DNA from: Cetobacterium_A somerae
Lineage (GTDB): Bacteria; Fusobacteriota; Fusobacteriia; Fusobacteriales; Fusobacteriaceae
Assembly (NCBI RefSeq): GCF_044784365.2
Contig: NZ_CP173065.2
Strand: one strand, 5' to 3'
Length of the DNA stretch: 64,000 bases
The notes below the pieces were generated by a model that saw only the letters and a list, made by a program, of their open reading frames with translations, was not told the DNA's origin and did not search any database. The position numbers and the translations under genes were made by a program. Positions 6,595 through 13,600 of the stretch are shown one piece after another; the stretch's first letter is position 1; each line of letters starts with the position of its first letter.

Positions 6595-9051
6595 CTAATT
6601 CTTTTTTGCCTCTAATATACCTCTTCCGTCTTCATAGTCTAACGTCGGAGCCAGATAACCCTCCTCCCCTCCGTTTACTATACTGTCCCATATATCGCCT
6701 AAATCTTCTCTATCTTCTACCTCATTGTCTGGAGGGTTATCTGGTTTCTCTTCACCTTTATTATCAGGTTTTCTATCATCTTCTGGAGTATTTATAATAT
6801 CATCTAAATTCAATGTATCTATTATCACATCTATTGTCTCTGTTGATCTCATAGCATAAGTATTTACCCCAGAATCTATTAACCAAATATCATCTTTTCC
6901 AGGTATAAATTTTCTCGCTGTGTGAGCTATAGAATATGTTCCCATTTCTGAATCTTTAAGATCTGTAACATCTGTTTCATTCATTGCAATAACTGTTCCG
7001 TTTCTTAATCCACTAGCTTTAAAAAATAATTTTGCTCCTGCTTTAATATCTGGATGATTTTCACCATCTGGAAGATGATCTCCTATATTTTCTTTTTCTC
7101 CAAGTATTATAGCTCCTGTATGATCATATAATGCATGTCCTATAACTCTTCCTTTTTCATCTCTTTTGCTTCCATCTAATCTAACTAATAGAGTTCCATG
7201 CTCTATATCTATATCTGTAGTTGCATTTACTTTTGCAGTCGAATAAAATGTAACTTTTCCATTTGTTTTTATCTCATCAAAATTCTCTATTTTATCATAT
7301 ATTTTAAGTTCTTCATTTGAATCACTATTCCCTAATTTCAAAGTATTTAGTTGTCCAGTTGATAATATATCACCATTTACTTTAACATCATTATCAATAT
7401 ATACTGTATTTCTATTTCCATCTACAGTTATTTTCCCATTTAATAGAGTATTTCCCATAATATCTATTTTAGATTCATCTCCTAATATCTGTATTATTGG
7501 GTCTTCATTTTTTATTCCACCACCATTTACCAATGAATCCAGAATTTTTAAATTAGTATTATCATTTAAGGTAATTGCAGTTTTATATGCATTTATTATT
7601 GAATTCTCTACTATAGTGCTTTGCTTATTTGCTAGTGTCAATGTTCCAGTTGATACTCCTGCTCCATTTAAAATCTTATTTTTATACTCTGGACCTGCAA
7701 GTATATAACCATCCAAATCTTTTAAAAGATTTGTTATTTCTCTTCCTTTATCGTCATAAGCAATAGTCGAATCTGATTTAATACTTACTATTTCTCCACT
7801 CTGATTTATATTTATATATAACCCATTATTCACTTCATTTTCTGGAGCCTTACTAAAAATAGATTCCCCTATTAAAATTCCATTATTTGCTATTTCATTT
7901 AATTTTCCTCTAAAATTAATAGCAATATTACTGCCTTTTATAACTCCTTCATTGAAAATATTTTTAATGTTATATCCTGAATATACTCCATTTCCAGATT
8001 TGCCATCACCAATTTTTGAAATATACCCACTAATAACCCCACCATTTTTAAGTGCTTCTATATTTGTTTGTATTCCTCTTCCATCAACAATTATTCCATT
8101 TCCGCTCTCGAAATTTAATCCTGTTGTATCAACTTTTCCTTCTATCACACCTGTATTTTCTATTTTTGAAGTTATAAAATCTCCACCAAAAGAGTGTCCA
8201 AAAGAACTTAAATGTACTCCATTTCCACTATTTTCTATTTTTGAATTTGAAAATACACTTCCTCTTACTACCCCTTGGTTAATTATTTCATCAACTTTAC
8301 TTTCATAATTTCCAAAAGCCGTTATTCCATTTCCTATATTTCTTGAACTTTGATTTTCTATGAAAGCTTCTCCTATAACTCTTCCAAAGTTTTTAAGACT
8401 TCCTATCTCGCTCTTAAAATAATAATTTCCACCTAATAAATCTTTTGGAGATGCATTTATTCCATTTCCAGAATTATATAACCCACTCTTTCCATTTATT
8501 GATTCTGTTTTTCCAGATATGACTCCTTCGTTTTCTATTTTATTTAGCTTACTCCCAATGATTTTAGCTCCCATTTCTTTTTGTCCCGTGTCATTTCCTA
8601 TAATATTTATTCCATTTCCATTATTTCCACTTATTTTAGTTAAACTATTAGCTAAGAAAGTTCCATTTATATAACCATTGTTGTTTAATGATCCCGTCTC
8701 TAAATTTTCTAATATTATTCCATTTCCACTATTAGTTACCTTATTAGCAAATTCTATTACTTCAATACCACCTAAAATTACTCCGTTGTTATCTAAATTT
8801 TCGATATTTTTATCGCTCTTTATTCCATTAGATACTAACTCACTATCCTGATTAGTTATATTTAAATTTTGAATTTTTCCATTATTATATATACTCATTT
8901 CTTCTTCATCTAATACAATACCCTGTGTTTTATCACTATCATTAAAATAATCTTTTAACTTTATAATGTTCTGGGTATAGGAATTTTTCTCTATTAAAAT
9001 AAATAAAATAATTATATTAAATATAGATTTAGTATTTAAGATTCTTTTCAT
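6595..9051 (-). CDS. Autotransporter passenger domain (frameshifted to the barrel ORF)
   Basis: This 818-residue ORF starts MKRILNTKSIFNIIILFILIEKN, a signal peptide, and continues as a beta-helix passenger. Between residues about 75 and 400, imperfect repeats carry NSGNGI/SGNG followed by short Asn/Gly-rich strands and VI.G turns. A more variable part follows, then an Asp/Pro/Glu-rich linker (residues about 760-800). It stops at TAG 6595, four codons after GCA AAA AAG begins. The complete product should include the barrel at 5618-6600. The likely role is a surface adhesin or other surface-exposed structure; the ligand is unknown. GGTGGTG precedes the ATG at 9051. Confidence 0.85.
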   Translation of the reverse strand: MKRILNTKSIFNIIILFILIEKNSYTQNIIKLKDYFNDSDKTQGIVLDEEEMSIYNNGKIQNLNITNQDSELVSNGIKSDKNIENLDNNGVILGGIEVIEFANKVTNSGNGIILENLETGSLNNNGYINGTFLANSLTKISGNNGNGINIIGNDTGQKEMGAKIIGSKLNKIENEGVISGKTESINGKSGLYNSGNGINASPKDLLGGNYYFKSEIGSLKNFGRVIGEAFIENQSSRNIGNGITAFGNYESKVDEIINQGVVRGSVFSNSKIENSGNGVHLSSFGHSFGGDFITSKIENTGVIEGKVDTTGLNFESGNGIIVDGRGIQTNIEALKNGGVISGYISKIGDGKSGNGVYSGYNIKNIFNEGVIKGSNIAINFRGKLNEIANNGILIGESIFSKAPENEVNNGLYININQSGEIVSIKSDSTIAYDDKGREITNLLKDLDGYILAGPEYKNKILNGAGVSTGTLTLANKQSTIVENSIINAYKTAITLNDNTNLKILDSLVNGGGIKNEDPIIQILGDESKIDIMGNTLLNGKITVDGNRNTVYIDNDVKVNGDILSTGQLNTLKLGNSDSNEELKIYDKIENFDEIKTNGKVTFYSTAKVNATTDIDIEHGTLLVRLDGSKRDEKGRVIGHALYDHTGAIILGEKENIGDHLPDGENHPDIKAGAKLFFKASGLRNGTVIAMNETDVTDLKDSEMGTYSIAHTARKFIPGKDDIWLIDSGVNTYAMRSTETIDVIIDTLNLDDIINTPEDDRKPDNKGEEKPDNPPDNEVEDREDLGDIWDSIVNGGEEGYLAPTLDYEDGRGILEAKKN
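6601..6607 (-). other. A AAA AAG slippery heptamer joining autotransporter passenger and barrel
   Basis: In the passenger frame the codons are GCA AAA AAG AAT TAG. A -1 slip on A AAA AAG (6607-6601) makes the next codon GAA at 6601, exactly in frame with the barrel ORF (111 bases, 37 codons, before its ATG). An AGAGGT element (6624-6619) lies 11 bases upstream of the heptamer, close to the roughly 10-base spacing of the stimulatory Shine-Dalgarno in E. coli dnaX. An A7 run would fuse the frames without slippage, so mutation or error is the alternative. Confidence 0.6.
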
Positions 9052-9154
9052 TTTAACACCACCGTACTATGACTTTAATTCTATCCTAACATTACTATAA
9101 AAATTATCTTTTTTATTTTTCTATACCCAAATTGTATATTTAAAGCCCTAAATT

Positions 9155-9190
9155 GTTATAAAAAAGCCATAGTTATTAAACTATGGCTTT
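9155..9190 (-). terminator. Terminator of the LytTR two-component operon
   Basis: AAAGCCATAG/CTATGGCTTT arms (9163-9172 and 9181-9190) are followed on the minus strand by a T run, immediately after the kinase stop at 9193. Confidence 0.85.
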
Positions 9191-9192
9191 TA

Positions 9193-9792
9193 TTAAAATG
9201 GTATCAATATTTTAGTTATAAATACATTATTCTCAATTTTTCTTATTATACTTCCTTTATAGGATTTTACAATTTTATCTATTTGTTTTAATCCAATTCC
9301 TTTTCCATCTTTTTTTGTTGTTTTGTATATTCCATTTTCATCTTTTATTTCACAATTTATAGTATTTTTTACAGTTATATACAAATTCTCTTTCATTTTA
9401 AAAATCTCTAATTTAATCCACCTATAAGTCCCTATAACAAGGTTTGCTTCAATAGAATTATCTAATAAATTATTAATTAAAGCTGATAGATCAATATTTT
9501 TTATTTTTATCTCTTCTGGAATATCTAATTTTAAGATAAACTCTATTCCAAAATTTTTAGCAACTTCTATTTTTTGACTAATTATTGCTTTTAAAATGAC
9601 ATTATCAACATTTAATAGTTGTTTTTCCAAAATTTTTATCTCTTTTGTTAAGTTTTCTATATAATTTTCTAGCTCTTGATATTCTCCACTCTTCACTAAA
9701 AAAAGAAGTACCGATAAATGATTACTCCAATCATGTTGCCAAGCTTTTGTATTCACAATATTATTTGCTAAATCTAATATTTTATTTTCCAT
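9193..9792 (-). CDS. Short cytoplasmic GHKL sensor kinase (AgrC/Spo0B-like)
   Basis: This 199-residue protein has an H-box (WQHDWSNHLSVL, His20), a coiled dimerisation region (about 25-70), an N-box (INNLLDNSIEAN, about 104-116) and a G-box (GKGIGLKQI, about 164-172), the kinase core of the GHKL/AgrC class. There is no transmembrane or sensor region, whereas family members usually carry five to seven membrane helices before this core. It starts ten bases after the LytTR regulator stop, so the pair is one operon. It may sense an internal signal or pair with a separate membrane sensor. Truncation is possible, but the start has a GGGGTAG site and the core is intact. Confidence 0.85.
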   Translation of the reverse strand: MENKILDLANNIVNTKAWQHDWSNHLSVLLFLVKSGEYQELENYIENLTKEIKILEKQLLNVDNVILKAIISQKIEVAKNFGIEFILKLDIPEEIKIKNIDLSALINNLLDNSIEANLVIGTYRWIKLEIFKMKENLYITVKNTINCEIKDENGIYKTTKKDGKGIGLKQIDKIVKSYKGSIIRKIENNVFITKILIPF

Positions 9793-9802
9793 TCTCTACC
9801 CC

Positions 9803-10519
9803 TTATATATCAAAATAATTCATAAATACTTCCAATACTTTTTCTTTTTTACCTCTACTTATAGGAATAATCGTATTGTCATCTAAGGTTAAAGATTCCT
9901 TTTCTATAGATTTTATAAAATGTAAATTTACTATATATGATCTATGACATCTTAAAAAATGAGTTTTTGGTAACTCATCTTCTAAATCGCTAATTCTTTT
10001 TTTATACGTTATTTTTTTATTTAATAGTTCTATATGAACATAATGAGAATATACTACAAAATATTTTATATCACTATACTTTATTTTTACTATTTGTTTA
10101 TCTGTAACTACTTTTAATGATTCTTTTTTTTCTTTTAATTGTTTTATTTTTCTATAAGCTCTATCTAGTGAATCAAATAATTCATCTTCTTTTAGAGGCT
10201 TTAACAAATAGTTTATAGCTCCCACGCTATACCCTTTAGACATATGTTCTAATACCCCTGTAACAAAAATAATTGCAATCTCTTCATCTTTTTCTCTTAT
10301 TTTTTTAGCTAATTCAATTCCATTCATTCTTTCCATTTGAATATCTAAAATTATAATATCTACATCCATATTTTCGTTTAAGTTAAATAAAAACTCTTCT
10401 GAACTTTTGTAATGAACTAAATGTATAGTTATATTATTTTTTAATGCCCAACTCCTAAGATATTTATCCAATATTTTATATTGGATATCACTATCCTCAC
10501 ATATAGCTATTTTTAGCAT
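9803..10519 (-). CDS. LytTR-family response regulator
   Basis: The 238-residue protein has a receiver domain (residues 1-120) with acidic pocket Glu8/Asp9 (CEDS), phospho-acceptor Asp59 (IIILDIQM) and conserved Lys in LLKPL. A LytTR DNA-binding domain follows (about 135-236: LRCHRSYIVNL and PISRGKKEKV motifs). It would be phosphorylated by the kinase encoded just downstream and bind promoters as a LytTR dimer. ATG at 10519 follows GGGGAGAG. A strong promoter with a 20-bp palindrome over its -35 lies about 50 bases upstream. Target genes are unknown; the neighbouring binding proteins and the autotransporter are candidates by position only. Confidence 0.93.
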   Translation of the reverse strand: MLKIAICEDSDIQYKILDKYLRSWALKNNITIHLVHYKSSEEFLFNLNENMDVDIIILDIQMERMNGIELAKKIREKDEEIAIIFVTGVLEHMSKGYSVGAINYLLKPLKEDELFDSLDRAYRKIKQLKEKKESLKVVTDKQIVKIKYSDIKYFVVYSHYVHIELLNKKITYKKRISDLEDELPKTHFLRCHRSYIVNLHFIKSIEKESLTLDDNTIIPISRGKKEKVLEVFMNYFDI

Positions 10520-10568
10520 TCTCTCTCCCCAAATATTATTTTGTTATATTTTTTACTATTTCAGAAGG

Positions 10569-10598
10569 AGTATATCTTATTGACTTTTAAAAGTCAAT
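10569..10598 (-). promoter_or_regulatory. Promoter of the LytTR operon with a perfect 20-bp palindrome
   Basis: On the minus strand TTGACT (10597-10592), 17 bases, then TATACT (10574-10569). The -35 lies in the perfect palindrome ATTGACTTTTAAAAGTCAAT (10579-10598), which also puts a TTGACT on the opposite strand. This suggests an operator for a dimeric regulator. Confidence 0.7.
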
Positions 10599-10606
10599 CA
10601 CAAAAA

Positions 10607-10631
10607 TAAAAAGAGAGTTTCCTCTCTTTTC
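10607..10631 (-). terminator. Terminator of the amino-acid binding-protein operon
   Basis: AAAAGAGAG/CTCTCTTTT stem followed by a T run on the minus strand, just past the stop at 10634. Confidence 0.8.
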
Positions 10632-10633
10632 TC

Positions 10634-11377
10634 TTACTTAACTTTGTATTTTTCTTTTAATTTTTCAATAGTCCCATCATTAACTAATTGAATTAACGCC
10701 TCATTTATTTTCTCGTAATCCTTATCATTTTTTCCAAGAGCTATAGCTTTTGGTTCTCCTTCTAAAATACCAACTAATAGTAAATCTGAGTTGTTTTTAA
10801 CATATTCCTCTGCCACACTTTCATCCAAAACAATTCCATCAATTTGACCATTTTTTAAGGCTAGTAAAGCTGAAGTATTATTTTGAAAAGGTATTACTGT
10901 TGAACCCAAAATATTTTTAGCAGTATTTTCTTTTGTTGTTCCTAACTCTGCTCCATATTTTTTATTTTCTAAATCATCCATTCCATTTATAGGATTTTTT
11001 TTATTTGTTATGAATGCTACCTTTGAAGTTAAATAAGGAGATGTAAAGTGAACCATCTTAGCTCTTTCTGGAGTAATGCTCATACCAGCTATAACCATAT
11101 CTATCTTTCCTGTTTGAAGGGCTGATATTAAACCTCCAAACTCCATATTAGCCCACTTATATTGATATCCAAGTTTTTGAAATATAGCTTCGATTATATC
11201 TGGATCTAATCCTACAACTTTTCCATTTTCTAAATATTCAAATGGTGGATATTCTGCATTAGTTCCAATTACAAAAACTCTCTCTTTTTTCTCTTGAATT
11301 TTCTCCTCTTTCTCTCCACAGCTAAAAATAATCAATGCAATTAATGCTATAAAAATTCCTTTTAATATATTTTTCAT
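10634..11377 (-). CDS. Amino-acid ABC transporter substrate-binding lipoprotein (SBP family 3)
   Basis: The protein has a lipoprotein signal with Cys20 in IIFSCG, then a family 3 solute-binding fold. Recognisable segments are GTNAEYPPFEY, DPDIIEAI, FGGLISALQTGKIDMVIAGMSITPER and the hinge region LKNGQIDGIVLDE. By family it binds polar amino acids in the periplasm. I place the start at ATG 11377 because GGAGGT lies seven bases before it; an upstream TTG would add four residues but overlaps that site. It follows the MetQ-like gene closely, in one operon. No permease or ATPase is encoded here, so it must work with a transporter encoded elsewhere. Confidence 0.9.
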   Translation of the reverse strand: MKNILKGIFIALIALIIFSCGEKEEKIQEKKERVFVIGTNAEYPPFEYLENGKVVGLDPDIIEAIFQKLGYQYKWANMEFGGLISALQTGKIDMVIAGMSITPERAKMVHFTSPYLTSKVAFITNKKNPINGMDDLENKKYGAELGTTKENTAKNILGSTVIPFQNNTSALLALKNGQIDGIVLDESVAEEYVKNNSDLLLVGILEGEPKAIALGKNDKDYEKINEALIQLVNDGTIEKLKEKYKVK

Positions 11378-11395
11378 AAAGACCTCCAAAATAGT

Positions 11396-12166
11396 TTAGA
11401 ATAGAGGAATTATTCCTCCTTTATACTTCTCTAATATAAAACTTCTAACTTTGTCACTCCTTAGAACTTTCATTAAAGTTGCAATTTCTCTACTATTTTC
11501 ATCGCCTTTTCTTACTGCTACTACATTTCCATAAGCACTCTCTTTTCCCTCAACAATTAAAGAATCTTCCTGAGGTGATAATCCTGCATCTAAAGCATAA
11601 TTACAATTTATTACTGCTAAGTCCACATCATCTAAAGATCTTGGTAATTGAGCAGCTTGAAGAGAAACAATCTTTAACTTTTTAGGATTTTCAACTATAT
11701 CAAACTCTGTGGCCATAAGATCTTTAGGATCTGACAATTTTATTACTCCATTATTGTGTAGTAAAATCAATGCTCTTCCAGCATTTGTTGGATCATTTGG
11801 AATAGCTATCTTATCCCCAACTTTTAAATCATTTACACTTTTATATTTCTTAGAATAAGCTCCTAAAGGTGGCACATATATATCCTCTAGAGGAACCAAA
11901 TCTAAATTTTTCTCTTTCATAAAATTAGCTAAATATGGTTTATGTTGAAAAAAGTTTGCATCTAAAGATCCATCTGCCAAAGCTAAGTTCGGCACAATGT
12001 AGTCTGTAAATTCAACAATCTCAATATTTAATCCCTCTTTTGCTAAATCCTCCTTTACCTCATTTAAAATCTCCCCCGCAGGTATTGGAGTAGCCCCAAT
12101 TTTAAACACATCTTTTCCAAAAACAAAATTTGAAACAATAACTAATAGCAAAAATGTTCTTTTCAT
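11396..12166 (-). CDS. metQ: MetQ/NlpA-family methionine-binding protein
   Basis: This 256-residue protein has the NlpA/MetQ fold: KIGATPIPAGEIL near the start, then YIVPNLALADGSLDANFFQHKPYL, IAIPNDPTNAGRAL and the C-terminal YKGGIIPLF. The family binds L- or D-methionine for the MetNI importer. Unlike most members it has no lipobox cysteine: the signal ends VFGKDVFK, so it is probably soluble in the periplasm. It leads a two-gene operon with the family 3 binding protein and lies divergent to the leader-peptide operon at 12335. No metN or metI is present. The symbol is a family-level assignment; a different amino-acid ligand is possible. Confidence 0.85.
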   Translation of the reverse strand: MKRTFLLLVIVSNFVFGKDVFKIGATPIPAGEILNEVKEDLAKEGLNIEIVEFTDYIVPNLALADGSLDANFFQHKPYLANFMKEKNLDLVPLEDIYVPPLGAYSKKYKSVNDLKVGDKIAIPNDPTNAGRALILLHNNGVIKLSDPKDLMATEFDIVENPKKLKIVSLQAAQLPRSLDDVDLAVINCNYALDAGLSPQEDSLIVEGKESAYGNVVAVRKGDENSREIATLMKVLRSDKVRSFILEKYKGGIIPLF

Positions 12167-12196
12167 AAAATACCCCCAGTTATAAATGTTTTAAAA

Positions 12197-12225
12197 ATGA
12201 TAATAATTTTTTATAATTTTGTCAA
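12197..12225 (-). promoter_or_regulatory. Promoter of the metQ-like operon
   Basis: TTGACA (12225-12220), 17 bases, TATCAT (12202-12197) on the minus strand, 31 bases upstream of the start codon. Confidence 0.65.
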
Positions 12226-12271
12226 TCTTTTTTTATTTTATTTTTTTTAAAAAAATATTTTCAAAAAAATG

Positions 12272-12300
12272 TTTACAACCCTATTTTTTTATGTTATATT
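12272..12300 (+). promoter_or_regulatory. Promoter of the leader-peptide operon
   Basis: TTTACA (12272-12277), exactly 17 bases, TATATT (12295-12300). The transcript would start near 12307 and carry the leader ORF, a long hairpin and a terminator before the first structural gene. Confidence 0.7.
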
Positions 12301-12334
12301 TATGCAAATAAAAAAATTTTGGAGGAGATTAAAA

Positions 12335-12403
12335 ATGTCTTTAAGAAAAGTTAGGGCTATGTTTTGGTTTATGTATTATTTTAAAACTATGGTTTATGTC
12401 TAG
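12335..12403 (+). CDS. 22-residue leader peptide rich in aromatic residues and Met
   Basis: A small ORF, MSLRKVRAMFWFMYYFKTMV followed by YV and TAG, has an ideal GGAGGAG site seven bases before its ATG. Seven of 22 residues are Phe, Trp or Tyr, clustered in FWFMYYF, and four are Met counting the start. It lies between a good promoter and a hairpin-plus-terminator that precede an aminotransferase operon. This is the layout of a transcription-attenuation leader, where ribosome stalling at scarce codons decides between termination and read-through. Sensing aromatic amino acids or methionine is inferred from the codons and the downstream enzymes. No homologue is known to me. Confidence 0.8.
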   Translation: MSLRKVRAMFWFMYYFKTMVYV

Positions 12404-12410
12404 AAATATA

Positions 12411-12451
12411 GATATAAGCCTATTTGTATTAAATAAATATAGGCTTATATC
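12411..12451 (+). promoter_or_regulatory. Leader RNA hairpin after the leader peptide
   Basis: A perfect 13-bp stem (GATATAAGCCTAT at 12411-12423 and ATAGGCTTATATC at 12439-12451) lies eight bases after the leader stop. It has no T run, so it is a pause or anti-antiterminator type hairpin rather than a terminator. Confidence 0.7.
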
Positions 12452-12478
12452 CCAACTAACTTTTTAAAGACTTATTGT

Positions 12479-12511
12479 TTAAAGCTTTTGGGAAACCAAA
12501 AGCTTTTTTAT
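12479..12511 (+). terminator. Attenuator terminator before the dehydrogenase/aminotransferase operon
   Basis: AAAGCTTTTGG/CCAAAAGCTTT arms (12481-12491 and 12496-12506) are followed by a T run. It ends 33 bases before the first structural gene, so full-length mRNA needs read-through. The CCAACTAACTTT stretch (12452-12463) can pair partly with the 5' arm (AAAG and TTGG blocks), a possible antiterminator. Confidence 0.78.
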
Positions 12512-12543
12512 TTTATCTTAATTTATGAACTAGGAGGAATTTT

Positions 12544-13587
12544 ATGGAAAAATCTATTTTAACAGAAGTTTATATGGACAGTAACATTTGGAATGTTTTA
12601 GCTAAAGAGATTCAAAACTTCAACAACATTTTAGTTATTCATGGTGAAAAATCTCTTTTATCAATAAAAAATGAGTTTTTTAAAATTTTAGAAGATAAAA
12701 AATTTCACCTAGTTCATTATGGAAATGAGTGTTGTCATACTATTATTAACTCAACTTTGAAAAATTTAAAAAATAATGCCTATGATTTAATAATTGGTAT
12801 TGGTGGTGGTAAATCTATTGATGCTTCAAAAGTTCTAATGGATAAATTAAACATACCACTTTTTACACTCCCTACTATTGCTTCTACATGCGCTGCTGTT
12901 TCATATATTTCAGTTATGTATGAAGAAAACCATGTATTTCAAGAACTATATTTTTTAAAAAGACCTCCTCATAAGACCTTTATAAATTTAGATACTTTAA
13001 TCGCTGCTCCTAAAAAATATCTATGGGCAGGAATAGGGGATACACTAGCTAAATACTATGAAATGAATTTAAAAGCTCGTGGTAAAAAATTAAATTTCAA
13101 CACCACTATGGGAGAAAAATTAAGTCACCTTTGTAAAGAGACTATGTTAAATTATGGAAACCATGCTTTGTCTACAACAATAGTTGATGATGATTTCAAA
13201 GAAGTAGCCGGAGTCATTCTTGTTACAACTGGTATCGTTTCAAATCTTATTGATTTTAAATATAATGGAGCTATCGCTCATGCTATTTTTGATGCTTTAA
13301 CTAAAATTAAAAGAGTTGAAGAGGAGCATCTACATGGAGAAGTTGTTGCTTTTGGTATACTTATTCAGTTACAACTTGAAGATAACCATGAACAACTTAA
13401 TACTCTTTTAAAGTTCTATAAAGAGATTAATCTTCCAACTACTCTTAAAGAGATAGTTATCAAAGAGGAGTATCTTGAAAAAAAAGAGGAGATTATCAAT
13501 AAAATTTTAAATTCTATAGCTGGTAGTGAGATACCACTTAAGTTTACTAAAGAGGAGTTTATAACTATTTTAGAAGGAAATTTATAA
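12544..13587 (+). CDS. Iron-containing-alcohol-dehydrogenase-fold 2-hydroxyacid dehydrogenase (YbdH/HcxA-like)
   Basis: The 347-residue protein has the group III (iron-containing) alcohol dehydrogenase fold: a dinucleotide-binding loop (IIGIGGGKSIDASK, residues about 81-94), TLPTIASTCAA near 108-118, and metal-ligand positions around GDTLAKYYE and HAIFDAL...HGEVVAFG in the C-terminal half. It is most like the glycerol dehydrogenase/YbdH branch. E. coli YbdH (HcxA) reduces 2-oxo acids, and its gene is a near neighbour of the aminotransferase gene ybdL; the next gene here is a YbdL-like aminotransferase. I infer reduction of the 2-oxo acids made by transamination. AGGAGG precedes the ATG. Confidence 0.8.
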   Translation: MEKSILTEVYMDSNIWNVLAKEIQNFNNILVIHGEKSLLSIKNEFFKILEDKKFHLVHYGNECCHTIINSTLKNLKNNAYDLIIGIGGGKSIDASKVLMDKLNIPLFTLPTIASTCAAVSYISVMYEENHVFQELYFLKRPPHKTFINLDTLIAAPKKYLWAGIGDTLAKYYEMNLKARGKKLNFNTTMGEKLSHLCKETMLNYGNHALSTTIVDDDFKEVAGVILVTTGIVSNLIDFKYNGAIAHAIFDALTKIKRVEEEHLHGEVVAFGILIQLQLEDNHEQLNTLLKFYKEINLPTTLKEIVIKEEYLEKKEEIINKILNSIAGSEIPLKFTKEEFITILEGNL

Positions 13588-13600
13588 GGGGGAAATGAAA

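Noticed and set aside
7952..8308. Plus-strand open frame of 118 codons inside the autotransporter passenger
   Set aside because: It is opposite to a repeat-rich coding gene, has Pro/Phe-rich low-complexity content mirroring the repeats, and lacks a ribosome site.
5618..9051. Two separate genes: a secreted protein and an independent outer-membrane barrel
   Set aside because: The barrel ATG has no ribosome site and its frame continues upstream through a standard autotransporter linker to the exact point where the passenger frame ends.
12411..12451. Intrinsic terminator directly after the leader peptide
   Set aside because: The 13-bp stem is perfect but is not followed by a T run; the true terminator is at 12479-12511.
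12300..12540. T-box or other riboswitch ahead of the dehydrogenase operon
   Set aside because: No T-box sequence or specifier stem is visible, and a well-placed leader ORF with hairpins explains the region better.
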